A stretch of 64,000 bases of DNA, taken from assembly GCF_003438995.1 (NCBI RefSeq), contig NZ_QSUN01000004.1:62001-126000 (forward strand). Direction: 5' to 3'. Origin of the DNA: Bacteroides sp. OM05-12. Lineage in GTDB: Bacteria; Bacteroidota; Bacteroidia; Bacteroidales; Bacteroidaceae. Below, piece by piece: positions 53,952-62,549 of this stretch (position 1 is the first letter of the stretch; every line of letters begins with the position of its first letter). A program made the translations under genes and the position numbers. Below the pieces are notes generated by a model. It was given only the letters and a program-made list of their open reading frames with translations. It did not search any database and was not told the DNA's origin.

Positions 53952-55427
53952 ATGAGAAAATTATTCGGTTTAGTGTTTTTAATGAGTATGTCTATTTCAT
54001 TGAATTCGCAGAATGTTTTATCGTTAGATAGTTGTCGAGCATTGGCTATTTCAAATAACAAAGATTTGCAAATAGCAGGCGAGAAAATCAATGCGGCACA
54101 CTACCAAAAGAAAGCTGCATTTACCAACTATTTTCCGGAAATTTCTGCGATGGGAAGTTATATGAGAAATCAAAAAGAATTCTCATTATTGAACGATGAT
54201 CAGAAAAGCGGACTCAGCAATATGGGAACCGCCGTTCAAACCCAATTACAGAATGGAATACAAGGAGTAATGCAAGGCAATCCTTCCTTAGCTCAGAACC
54301 CTATTTTTATGCAAATGGTCGGAGCTTTAACTTCTATCGACCTGGTTAATCCGCTCAATGCGGCAGGTACATCTATCGTAGATGCATTCCGCACGGATAC
54401 ACGTAATGTATACGCAGGAGCGATTACTTTAACGCAACCTCTATATATGGGAGGTAAAATCAGAGCTTACAATAAGATAACCAAATATGCAGAAGAATTG
54501 GCAAGAACGCAGCACAATTCCGGTATGCAGGAAGTTATACTTAATACCGATCAGGCTTATTGGCAAGTTGTATCTTTAGCCAACAAAAAGAATCTGGCGG
54601 AAGGATACTTAAAGTTACTTCAAAAGCTAGACAGTGATATTGATAAAATGATAGCAGAAGGTGTGGCAACAAAAGCCGACGGATTATCCGTAAAAGTCAA
54701 GGTAAACGAAGCTGAAATGACTTTAACGAAAGTAGAAGACGGTTTGAGTTTAGCAAGAATGTTATTATGCCAGTTATGCGGGATTGATTTAACAACACCC
54801 ATCCGGCTTGCAGATGAAACACTGGAAGATTTACCGGTGCAAAGCACGAACCCTGATATTGATATGGATATGGCTTTCAGTAATCGCCCGGAATTAAAAA
54901 GTCTGGAGTTAGCCGGTAACATTTACGACCAAAAAGTAAATGTAGTTCGGTCTGAACATCTCCCGTCACTCGCACTAATGGGAAATTATATTGTAACTAA
55001 TCCCTCTGTATTCAATAGTTTCGAAAATAAATTCAAGGGGATGTGGAATGTCGGAGTTATGCTCAAAATCCCTATTTGCCACTGGGGAGAAGGCGTTTAC
55101 AAAGTAAAAGCTGCCAAAGCCGAAGCACGTATTGCCCGCTACCAGTTAGACGATGCTAAAGAAAAGATAGAATTACAGGTCAATCAGTCGGCTTTCAAAG
55201 TAAATGAAGCGTCCAAGAAACTCGCAATGGCAGAGAAAAATATGGAAAAAGCAAACGAGAATCTGCGTTACGCAACTTTAGGATTTGAAGAAGGAGTCAT
55301 TCCGCCCAGTAATGTATTAGAAGCGCATACGGCATGGCTTTCCGCACAATCAGAAAAAATCGATGCGCAGATTGATGTAAAACTGACAGAAGTATACTTG
55401 CAGAAAGCATTGGGTACACTGCAATAA
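53952..55427 (+). CDS. TolC-family outer-membrane efflux protein
   Basis: Outer-membrane channel of a multidrug-type efflux complex. 491 aa with signal peptide (about 1-19) and two OEP domains of long helices and beta-strands: VLSLDSCRALAISNNKDLQI, VYAGAITLTQPLYMGGKIRA, MFNVGVMLKIP-type block WNVGVMLKIPICHWGEGVYK and NLRYATLGFEEGVIPPSNVL. An insertion with low-complexity Gln/Asn (QTQLQNGIQGVMQGNPSLAQ) lies at about 96-120. First gene of the operon; the partner adaptor follows 39 bp downstream. Confidence 0.93.
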   Translation: MRKLFGLVFLMSMSISLNSQNVLSLDSCRALAISNNKDLQIAGEKINAAHYQKKAAFTNYFPEISAMGSYMRNQKEFSLLNDDQKSGLSNMGTAVQTQLQNGIQGVMQGNPSLAQNPIFMQMVGALTSIDLVNPLNAAGTSIVDAFRTDTRNVYAGAITLTQPLYMGGKIRAYNKITKYAEELARTQHNSGMQEVILNTDQAYWQVVSLANKKNLAEGYLKLLQKLDSDIDKMIAEGVATKADGLSVKVKVNEAEMTLTKVEDGLSLARMLLCQLCGIDLTTPIRLADETLEDLPVQSTNPDIDMDMAFSNRPELKSLELAGNIYDQKVNVVRSEHLPSLALMGNYIVTNPSVFNSFENKFKGMWNVGVMLKIPICHWGEGVYKVKAAKAEARIARYQLDDAKEKIELQVNQSAFKVNEASKKLAMAEKNMEKANENLRYATLGFEEGVIPPSNVLEAHTAWLSAQSEKIDAQIDVKLTEVYLQKALGTLQ

Positions 55428-55466
55428 TAATCTATATTATAAACGAATAATTAAAAGCATAAAAAT

Positions 55467-56462
55467 ATGACATCACAGAGAAGATCACAAAACAGTAATA
55501 TGCTGCTCGCATTCCTCACCTTGCTGGGGGTTATTGCATTAGTCGCTTTAGTAGGTTTCTTCATGTTACGAAAAGGACCTGAAATCATTCAAGGACAAGC
55601 TGAAGCAACAGAGTACCGTGTATCAAGTAAAGTGCCCGGCCGTATACTTGAACTTAAAGTTAAAAAAGGAGAACAAGTCAAGGCAGGAGATACACTTGCC
55701 ATCCTCGAAGCTCCGGACATTCTGGCTAAAATGGCACAGGCACAGGCTGCTGAAGCCGCAGCACAGGCACAAAACGAAAAAGCGATAAAGGGTGCCCGTA
55801 GTGAACAGATACAAGCAGCTTATGAAATGTTGCAAAAAGCAAAGGCAGGAAGAGAAATTGCCGAAAAATCATACAACCGAGTAAAAAGGTTATATGAACA
55901 AGGTGTAATGTCTGCCCAGAAAATGGATGAAGCATCCGCACAATATAATGCGGCCATTGCTACGGAAAAAGCAGCCGATGCACAATACACAATGGCCAAA
56001 AACGGTGCGGAACGTGAAGAAAAGATGGCCGCCGCCGCATTAGTTGAACGTGCAAAAGGTGCAGTAGCCGAAGTTCAATCCTATGTTAAGGAAACGTATT
56101 TGATTGCACAGGCAGACGGTGAGGTATCCGAAATATTCCCTAAAATGGGAGAACTCGTCGGAACAGGCGCACCGATTATGAATATCGTTGAACTTTATGA
56201 TATGTGGATCAGCTTCAACGTACGTGAAGATTTACTGAAAGATCTGACTATGGGAGCAGAATTCGAAGCTATCGTTCCGGCATTGGATAATAAAGTCATC
56301 AAATTGAAAGTAAATTACATGAAAGACTTAGGTACTTATGCTGCATGGAAAGCAACAAAAACCACCGGTCAATTCGATTTGAAAACGTTTGAAGTTCGCG
56401 GTGTTCCCATGGAACCGGTTGAGAACCTACGTCCGGGAATGTCGGTTATCATTAAGAAATAA
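55467..56462 (+). CDS. HlyD-family membrane fusion protein
   Basis: Periplasmic adaptor linking inner-membrane permease to TolC. 331 aa: N-terminal helix (about 11-34, MLLAFLTLLGVIALVALVGF), lipoyl half-motif (YRVSSKVPGRILELKVKKGE), a long alpha-hairpin rich in Ala/Glu/Lys (about 90-195), the second lipoyl half (ETYLIAQADGEVSEIFPKMG) and a beta-barrel (DMWISFNVREDLLKDLTMGA). It ends GMSVIIKK. It sits 5 bp before the first permease gene. Confidence 0.93.
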   Translation: MTSQRRSQNSNMLLAFLTLLGVIALVALVGFFMLRKGPEIIQGQAEATEYRVSSKVPGRILELKVKKGEQVKAGDTLAILEAPDILAKMAQAQAAEAAAQAQNEKAIKGARSEQIQAAYEMLQKAKAGREIAEKSYNRVKRLYEQGVMSAQKMDEASAQYNAAIATEKAADAQYTMAKNGAEREEKMAAAALVERAKGAVAEVQSYVKETYLIAQADGEVSEIFPKMGELVGTGAPIMNIVELYDMWISFNVREDLLKDLTMGAEFEAIVPALDNKVIKLKVNYMKDLGTYAAWKATKTTGQFDLKTFEVRGVPMEPVENLRPGMSVIIKK

Positions 56463-56467
56463 AGTAT

Positions 56468-57649
56468 ATGAACAAGAAACAAAAGAAGCATATCTGCCTT
56501 TGGCTTGTCATGAAGCGCGAATGTCGACGCCTCGTGTCAAGACCGCTATATCTCTTTTGTATGGTATTGGCTCCGTTGTTCTGCTATATCTTCTTTACCA
56601 CGCTGATGGATTCGGGACTTCCCACAGACTTACCTGTCGGTGCAGTAGATTTAGATAACTCGTCAACGTCACGTAATATCATCCGCAACCTCGATGCTTT
56701 CCAACAAACCCATATTGTAGCCCATTATGAAAGTTTCGACGAAGCGCGTATCGCAGTACAAGAAGGAAAGATATACGGTTTTTTCTATATTCCGAAGGAT
56801 ATGTCGCAAGATGCTGTCAGCAGTCGCCAACCGAAGATTTCATTTTACACCAACAACTCTTACCTGATAGCCGGTTCGTTATTGTTTCGTGATATGAAAA
56901 TGATGTCCGAATTGGCAAGCGGAGCGGTAGGTCGTGCCAGCCTATATGCCAAAGGGGCAACGGAAGAAGAAGCAATGTCGTTTTTGCAACCGATTGTCAT
57001 AGATACACATGCCATTAACAATCCGTGGCTGAATTATTCCGTTTATTTGTGTAACACGATATTACCAGGAATACTGATGTTGTTGATCTTCATGACGACC
57101 GTTTACTCCATCGGAGTCGAATTGAAAGAGAAGACCTCACGGGAATGGTTACGGATGGGACATAACTCAATGTACGTCTCTTTATGGGGAAAGTTGTTGC
57201 CACAAACAATCATCTTTTTCATTATGAGTATTTTTTATAATGTGTATCTATACGGATACCTGCACTTCCCATGCAATAGCGGTATTTTCCCGATGATATT
57301 GGCATCGCTGCTGATGGTACTGGCTTCACAAGCCTGCGGAGTATTTATGATAGGTATGCTGCCAACCTTACGTTTAGGACTTAGCTTCGCATCACTTTGG
57401 GGGGTTATTTCTTTTTCCATTTCCGGATTCTCATTTCCGGTCATGGCTATGGATCCAACCTTGCAGGCTTTATCCAACTTGTTCCCGCTCAGGCATTATT
57501 TTCTGATTTATGTAGATCAGGCATTGAACGGATACAGTATGGCCTATTCATGGTTCTCTTATTTGGCATTACTATTATTTCTGTTCTTGCCATTCATTAT
57601 TATGAACCGACTTAAAGAAGCGATGATTTATTATAAGTATATACCTTAA
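56468..57649 (+). CDS. ABC-2 type permease 1
   Basis: 393-aa inner-membrane protein of the YhhJ/YbhS-like ABC-2 class: TM1 about 25-45 (RPLYLFCMVLAPLFCYIFFT), large periplasmic loop (VGAVDLDNSSTSRNIIRNLD, IYGFFYIPKDMSQDAVSSRQ), then five helices from about residue 180 (ILPGILMLLIFMTTVYSIGV, FPMILASLLMVLASQACGVF, SLWGVISFSISGFSFPVMAM). The usual ABC-2 NLFPLRHYF motif is at about 340. It pairs with the next gene, a paralogue 9 bp downstream. No ATPase is encoded beside them. Confidence 0.9.
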   Translation: MNKKQKKHICLWLVMKRECRRLVSRPLYLFCMVLAPLFCYIFFTTLMDSGLPTDLPVGAVDLDNSSTSRNIIRNLDAFQQTHIVAHYESFDEARIAVQEGKIYGFFYIPKDMSQDAVSSRQPKISFYTNNSYLIAGSLLFRDMKMMSELASGAVGRASLYAKGATEEEAMSFLQPIVIDTHAINNPWLNYSVYLCNTILPGILMLLIFMTTVYSIGVELKEKTSREWLRMGHNSMYVSLWGKLLPQTIIFFIMSIFYNVYLYGYLHFPCNSGIFPMILASLLMVLASQACGVFMIGMLPTLRLGLSFASLWGVISFSISGFSFPVMAMDPTLQALSNLFPLRHYFLIYVDQALNGYSMAYSWFSYLALLLFLFLPFIIMNRLKEAMIYYKYIP

Positions 57650-57658
57650 TATATAACA

Positions 57659-58909
57659 ATGAAAGAGCAATCATTTAAAGAAAAGACAAAACAAGGTATC
57701 TACGATCTGTTCTATATTTGGAAACAGGAGTTCCGCAGTACTTTCAAAGATCAGGGGGTATTGATATTCTTCGTGCTCGTACCACTACTCTATCCACTCC
57801 TTTATTCATTCATTTATACAAATGAAGTGGTTAGGGATGTGCCTGCCGTAGCAGTGGATGACTCTCGAAGCTCACTAAGCCGGGAATATCTGCGAAAAGT
57901 AGATGCCTCGCCTGATGTTAAAATAGTAGCATACAGTTCAGATATGGAAGAAGCCAAAGAAATCATGAAAAAAGGATTGGCATACGGCATCATCTATATA
58001 CCGAAAGACTTCAGCAGTGATATTGCGAAAGGTACTCAAACCCACGTAAGTATCTATTGCGACATGAGCGGTTTGCTTTATTACAAGAGTCTTCTTTCCG
58101 CCAATACATTCGTATCATTGGATATGAATAAAGACATAAAGGTCATGCGGGCAGGAAATACGACCGACCAACAGGATGAAATAACCACACAGCCGATTGA
58201 GTATGAAGACATTGCTTTATTCAATTCCCAGAATGGTTTTGCCAGTTTTCTTATCCCTGCAGTATTAATGCTTATCATTCAGCAGACATTATTGCTCGGT
58301 GTAGGATTGTCGGCAGGGACAGCACGTGAGAACAACCGTTTCAAGAATCTGATTCCGATCAACAGACATTATAACGGAACACTCCGTATTGTTTTCGGAA
58401 AAGGATTAAGTTACTATATGGTCTATGCTCTCGTTACAGTCTATATGCTCTGTGTTGTACCGCGGCTATTTAATCTGGTACAAATAGCTGACCCTGCCAC
58501 ACTGATATTATTCATGCTTCCTTACTTGTCTGCATGTATTTTCTTTGCCATGACTGCTTCGATAGCCATACGTAACCGTGAAACTTGTATGCTGATATTC
58601 GTATTTACATCCGTTCCATTGTTATTCATTTCCGGCATTTCATGGCCCGGAGCTGCCATACCCGATTTCTGGAGGTATATTTCCTATATATTCCCCTCAA
58701 CATTCGGTATCAACGGATTCGTGCGAATCAACAGTATGGGGGCCACATTGAGTGAGGTAAGCACCGAGTATCAGGCACTTTGGTTACAAGCGGGCATCTA
58801 TTTCATCACCACCTGCTGGGTATATCGCTGGCAGATACTGCAAAGTAGAAAAGATATACTCGAGCGATATAAAGAGATGAAGATGAAGATGAAAAGAGAA
58901 AAAGCATAA
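57659..58909 (+). CDS. ABC-2 type permease 2
   Basis: 416-aa paralogue of the previous protein with the same plan: TM1 about 34-54 (GVLIFFVLVPLLYPLLYSFI), periplasmic loop (VPAVAVDDSRSSLSREYLRK, LAYGIIYIPKDFSSDIAKGT), then five helices (FLIPAVLMLIIQQTLLLGVG, MVYALVTVYMLCVVPRLFNL, IFPSTFGINGFVRIN). The C-terminus is a charged Lys/Met/Glu helix (ERYKEMKMKMKREKA). With permease 1 it would form a heterodimer. The terminator at 58916 closes the operon. Confidence 0.9.
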   Translation: MKEQSFKEKTKQGIYDLFYIWKQEFRSTFKDQGVLIFFVLVPLLYPLLYSFIYTNEVVRDVPAVAVDDSRSSLSREYLRKVDASPDVKIVAYSSDMEEAKEIMKKGLAYGIIYIPKDFSSDIAKGTQTHVSIYCDMSGLLYYKSLLSANTFVSLDMNKDIKVMRAGNTTDQQDEITTQPIEYEDIALFNSQNGFASFLIPAVLMLIIQQTLLLGVGLSAGTARENNRFKNLIPINRHYNGTLRIVFGKGLSYYMVYALVTVYMLCVVPRLFNLVQIADPATLILFMLPYLSACIFFAMTASIAIRNRETCMLIFVFTSVPLLFISGISWPGAAIPDFWRYISYIFPSTFGINGFVRINSMGATLSEVSTEYQALWLQAGIYFITTCWVYRWQILQSRKDILERYKEMKMKMKREKA

Positions 58910-58915
58910 CTCATA

Positions 58916-58955
58916 AAACGGTAAATAGCGGATAGATATTCACTATTTACCGTTT
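58916..58955 (+). terminator. Terminator of the efflux operon
   Basis: 13-bp stem (58916-58928 with 58943-58955; AAACGGTAAATAG and its complement), 14-nt loop, 7 bp after the permease stop. The T-tract is short, and a partial second copy (GTTTACGG) follows. Confidence 0.65.
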
Positions 58956-59016
58956 ATAGTTTACGGTTCACCGTTTATTTCTTATCTTTGCGCCCTTACT
59001 ATTTTCATAAATTTAT

Positions 59017-60849
59017 ATGATGAAAGAATTTATACTTATTCTGAAACGTTTTGTTTCTCCCTATAAAAGATACTTAGTCCTTACTATCGTATTTAATTTC
59101 CTGTCGGCAATCTTAAACATCTTTTCTTTTTCACTTATTATCCCCATCTTGCAGATACTGTTTAAGTTATCCAACGATACTTACACATATATCCCATGGG
59201 ATTCGGCTGTAAGTATGAAAGATATTGCCATTAATAATTTCTACTATTACGTAACCAGCCTTATCCAGCAATTCGGAGAGAGTACCACCCTGCTTATTCT
59301 AGGACTTTTTCTTGCCGTTATGACTTTCTTGAAAACTGGAAGTTATTTCCTTTCATCCGCAATGGTTATACCCATTCGCACCGGCGTGGTACGTGATATC
59401 CGCAACCAATTATATAAAAAGATACTGTCACTTCCTCTCGGTTTCTTCTCCGAAGAGCGAAAAGGAGATATCATAGCCCGTATGAGCGGAGATGTACAAG
59501 AAGTGGAAAACTCCATCATGAGCTCGCTGGATATGTTGTTTAAGAATCCTATTCTTATCATCGCTTATTTCGGCACGTTAATAGCTGTAAGCTGGCAGCT
59601 TACTATCTTTACCTTAATCGTACTACCAGGTATGGGGTGGTTGATGGGAACCGTGGGTAGAAAGCTGAAAAAGAAATCTTTACTGGCTCAGTCACAATGG
59701 AGTGATTTAATGTCTCAGGTAGAAGAAACACTCGGCGGTTTGCGTATCATCAAAGCATTCAACGCCCAACAAAAAATGGCCAGCCGTTTCGTCAAGGCAG
59801 ACGACACTTATCGCAACACCATCAGCCGTGTGAATACCCGTCAGCAGTTGGCGCATCCGATGAGTGAGTTTCTCGGCACTGTACTCATTGTCATTGTACT
59901 CTGGTTTGGAGGTACACTTATCTTACATAATAACTCATCTATCGACGCTCCTTCTTTCATCTTCTATCTGGTAATGCTCTACAGCCTGATAAACCCCTTG
60001 AAAGAGTTCTCGAAAGCCAGCTACAACATACCGAAAGGACTTGCTTCAATGGAACGTATCGATAAGATTCTCCTTGCAGAAAACACGATGAAAGAGAGTA
60101 GCAACCCGGTACATATCGACTCATTGAAAGAAAAAATAAAATACAAGGATATTTCTTTCAAATATGAGAACAAATGGGTATTGAAGCATGTGAACCTTAC
60201 CATCGAAAAAGGAAAGACCGTTGCGTTGGTAGGACAATCCGGTTCCGGCAAATCGACCCTTGTTGATCTGCTTCCCCGTTACTACGATGTACAGGAAGGT
60301 GAAATCCTGATAGACGGTATCAATATAAAAGATACAACCCTGTTAGATCTGAGGAGTTTGATGGGAAATGTCAATCAAGAAGCTATTCTTTTCAACGATA
60401 CATTCTTCAACAATATTTCTTTCGGAGTAGAAAATGCTACGATGGAACAAGTAATCGAAGCTGCCAAGATAGCTAATGCGCATGAATTCATTATGGCTAG
60501 CGAAAATGGCTACGACACGATGATAGGCGACCGTGGAGGAAAACTCTCCGGCGGACAACGTCAACGTATCAGTATAGCGCGCGCCATCTTAAAGAATCCT
60601 CCTATTTTAATATTGGACGAAGCAACCTCCGCCCTTGATACGGAATCTGAAAAGATGGTACAGGAAGCATTGGAAAACTTAATGAAAAACCGTACGACAA
60701 TTGCTATTGCCCATCGCCTATCCACCATCCGCAATGCAGATGAGATATGTGTGCTACACGAGGGAGAGATTGTAGAACGTGGCAAACATGATGAATTGCT
60801 TGCTCTAAACGGTTATTACAAGAAACTTTGCGATATGCAACAAGTATAA
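59017..60849 (+). CDS. ABC transporter, fused permease/ATPase (MsbA-like exporter)
   Basis: Half-transporter of 610 aa that works as a homodimer. Six-helix exporter domain (about 1-330: LTIVFNFLSAILNIFSFSLI, TLLILGLFLAVMTFLKTGSY, LTIFTLIVLPGMGWLMGTVG) followed by the nucleotide-binding domain (about 365-610): Walker A GQSGSGKST, Q-loop GNVNQEAILFND, signature LSGGQRQRISIARAI, Walker B ILILDEATSALD, switch AIAHRLST. All residues are intact. Sequence suggests MsbA/lipid A-flippase-type export, but the substrate is unproven. -7 TATCTTTG at 58983-58990. Start ATG 59017 or 59020. Confidence 0.93.
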   Translation: MMKEFILILKRFVSPYKRYLVLTIVFNFLSAILNIFSFSLIIPILQILFKLSNDTYTYIPWDSAVSMKDIAINNFYYYVTSLIQQFGESTTLLILGLFLAVMTFLKTGSYFLSSAMVIPIRTGVVRDIRNQLYKKILSLPLGFFSEERKGDIIARMSGDVQEVENSIMSSLDMLFKNPILIIAYFGTLIAVSWQLTIFTLIVLPGMGWLMGTVGRKLKKKSLLAQSQWSDLMSQVEETLGGLRIIKAFNAQQKMASRFVKADDTYRNTISRVNTRQQLAHPMSEFLGTVLIVIVLWFGGTLILHNNSSIDAPSFIFYLVMLYSLINPLKEFSKASYNIPKGLASMERIDKILLAENTMKESSNPVHIDSLKEKIKYKDISFKYENKWVLKHVNLTIEKGKTVALVGQSGSGKSTLVDLLPRYYDVQEGEILIDGINIKDTTLLDLRSLMGNVNQEAILFNDTFFNNISFGVENATMEQVIEAAKIANAHEFIMASENGYDTMIGDRGGKLSGGQRQRISIARAILKNPPILILDEATSALDTESEKMVQEALENLMKNRTTIAIAHRLSTIRNADEICVLHEGEIVERGKHDELLALNGYYKKLCDMQQV

Positions 60850-60871
60850 GCCATAAATACTTTCTATTCAA

Positions 60872-60923
60872 CATACGGTCCGTTGATTACAAACTCCTAT
60901 CGTTTGCAAACAATCGACCGTAT
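60872..60923. repeat. Family 1 intergenic palindromic repeat, copy E (core inverted)
   Basis: CATACGGTC (60872-60880), core CAAACTCCTATCGTTTG (60890-60906, the reverse complement of the core in the other copies), then CAATCGACCGTAT (60911-60923). It sits in the 87-bp gap between the convergent exporter and glycosidase genes, 13 bp before the latter's stop. Confidence 0.85.
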
Positions 60924-60936
60924 CTTTAAAATACAT

Positions 60937-62430
60937 CTATAGTTTTACTTTCTTCGCTTTTGCTTTCGACTCATTATGCAAACGGTCTAATGCCGTAACC
61001 ACATAACGATATCTCGTCTTACCGTTTTCATAAGGAAGTTTATAATAAGGATTGCGCGTTATAGCAACAATCTTAGACGGATCATTCAAATTCACTTTCT
61101 CCTTATTCCCAAAACGATAAACAACAAATTGCACCGCTTTGTCCATTTCATCTTTTGCCTCCGGTGCTTTCCAGAAAAGAATAAGTCCGTCTTCCGTCCA
61201 CACGTCTTTCAGTTTACTTACCTGTTTCGGAGCTTTATCATCTATAAATGCGAAAACAGGAGGAAGAGCCGGGAATCTATGATAACTGCGTATCAACATA
61301 TCACGATAATTTCCCGCATTGGCGACAACCTCAACAGCAGGCCACTGGCAACTTCCACCAATAGCAGGATAGGCACGTTGCAATTCCATCTTACGAGGCA
61401 TCTGATTGATCGAAGGATTCTGCAAATCTGCTTTCTGTACAGTTCTCAATACGTCTTGTCCTATAAACAAAGGTCTTTTGAAAGCATGCTTTGCCCACCA
61501 GCCTACCAATGTTTCATAATCAGCTGCCGGATGCCCTATTTCCCAATAAACCTGCGGGATTGTATAGTCCACCCATCCGTTATTTATCCACAAAAGTATG
61601 TCGGCATAAAGATCATCATAGTTCTGAAGCCCTTTGGTATCGCTTCCATTCGGATCACTTTTTTTATTCCGGTAGATGCCGAAAGGCGATATACCAAACT
61701 TCACCCAAGGCTTCTCCGTATGAATCAACTCATGCAATTCTTTCACAAGTACATTCACATTATCACGACGCCAGTCTTGCTTATTACTGAACCCCATGCC
61801 ATAACGGGCAAAGCTCAGATTATCAGGAAAGTCTTGTCCGGCTATGGGATAAGGATAAAAATAGTCATCCATATGAATTGCATCCACGTCATACCGATCA
61901 ACAATATCTTTCATTACCTTACATATATATTTGCGTGATTCGGGAAGTCCCGGATCAAAGTAAAGTTGATTGCCATACTGTAAAAACCATTCGGGATGTT
62001 GCCAATAGATATGTGTCGGGGCCAACTCCGATTTCAAATTCGTTTTCACCCGATAAGGGTTCACCCAAGCATGAAACTCCATACCTCTCTTATGGCATTG
62101 TTCAATCATAAAAGCCATCGGGTCCCACAACGGGCTTGGTGCCTGCCCCTGCTTTCCCGTCAAGAAACGACTCCATGGCTCAATATTAGAGATATAAAGT
62201 GCATCTGCTTCCGGACGAACTTGGAATATTATGGCATTTATACCCGCCTCTTGTAAACTGTTTAATTGTTCGATGAGAAGTTTTTGCATTTCAGCCGTAC
62301 CCATTCCTTTATAATGACCGCTTACAGTGTGCATCCATGCACCGCGAAATTCACGTTTAGGCGATAATTGCGCCATTAGCGGAAACATGACAAACAAGAA
62401 AACTAATAAGGCGTATGTCTTTAGTTTCAT
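60937..62430 (-). CDS. DUF187/GHL10-type glycoside hydrolase-like protein (YngK family)
   Basis: 497-aa secreted protein with signal peptide (about 1-20) and a TIM-barrel hydrolase-like domain of PF02638: KREFRGAWMHTVSGHYKGMG, QEAGINAIIFQVRPEADALY, ISNIEPWSRFLTGKQGQAPS, DVDAIHMDDYFYPYPIAGQD and FGISPFGIYRNK. The DD pair of HMDDYFYP is the likely active-site acid. A C-terminal fibronectin-III-like domain (about 395-490, ILFWKAPEAKDEMDKAVQFV) is typical. Family members are linked to cell-wall or polysaccharide turnover; the substrate is unknown. Convergent with the exporter gene, divergent from uvrA; -7 TATCTTTG at 62469-62462. Confidence 0.9.
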   Translation of the reverse strand: MKLKTYALLVFLFVMFPLMAQLSPKREFRGAWMHTVSGHYKGMGTAEMQKLLIEQLNSLQEAGINAIIFQVRPEADALYISNIEPWSRFLTGKQGQAPSPLWDPMAFMIEQCHKRGMEFHAWVNPYRVKTNLKSELAPTHIYWQHPEWFLQYGNQLYFDPGLPESRKYICKVMKDIVDRYDVDAIHMDDYFYPYPIAGQDFPDNLSFARYGMGFSNKQDWRRDNVNVLVKELHELIHTEKPWVKFGISPFGIYRNKKSDPNGSDTKGLQNYDDLYADILLWINNGWVDYTIPQVYWEIGHPAADYETLVGWWAKHAFKRPLFIGQDVLRTVQKADLQNPSINQMPRKMELQRAYPAIGGSCQWPAVEVVANAGNYRDMLIRSYHRFPALPPVFAFIDDKAPKQVSKLKDVWTEDGLILFWKAPEAKDEMDKAVQFVVYRFGNKEKVNLNDPSKIVAITRNPYYKLPYENGKTRYRYVVTALDRLHNESKAKAKKVKL

Positions 62431-62515
62431 AACTTTTAGGATATATTAATTGGTTGAGCGGCAAAGATACACGTTTTACTTTAAACAAAGCTATACAATG
62501 CACGGAATTTATGTG

Positions 62516-62523
62516 TAACTTTG
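62516..62523 (+). promoter_or_regulatory. -7 box ahead of uvrA
   Basis: TAACTTTG matches TAnnTTTG, 26 bp before the uvrA ATG; no -33 TTG at good spacing. The same block, TAACTTTGCAAGT, occurs in promoter 2 at 26501. Confidence 0.4.
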
Positions 62524-62549
62524 CAAGTCCAAATCTATAAGGTATTTAT

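Noticed and set aside
61129..61938. Long open frame of 269 codons on the plus strand
   Set aside because: It lies fully antisense to the DUF187-type glycosidase, which has a signal peptide and recognisable motifs; the antisense product has no domain and an unlikely composition.
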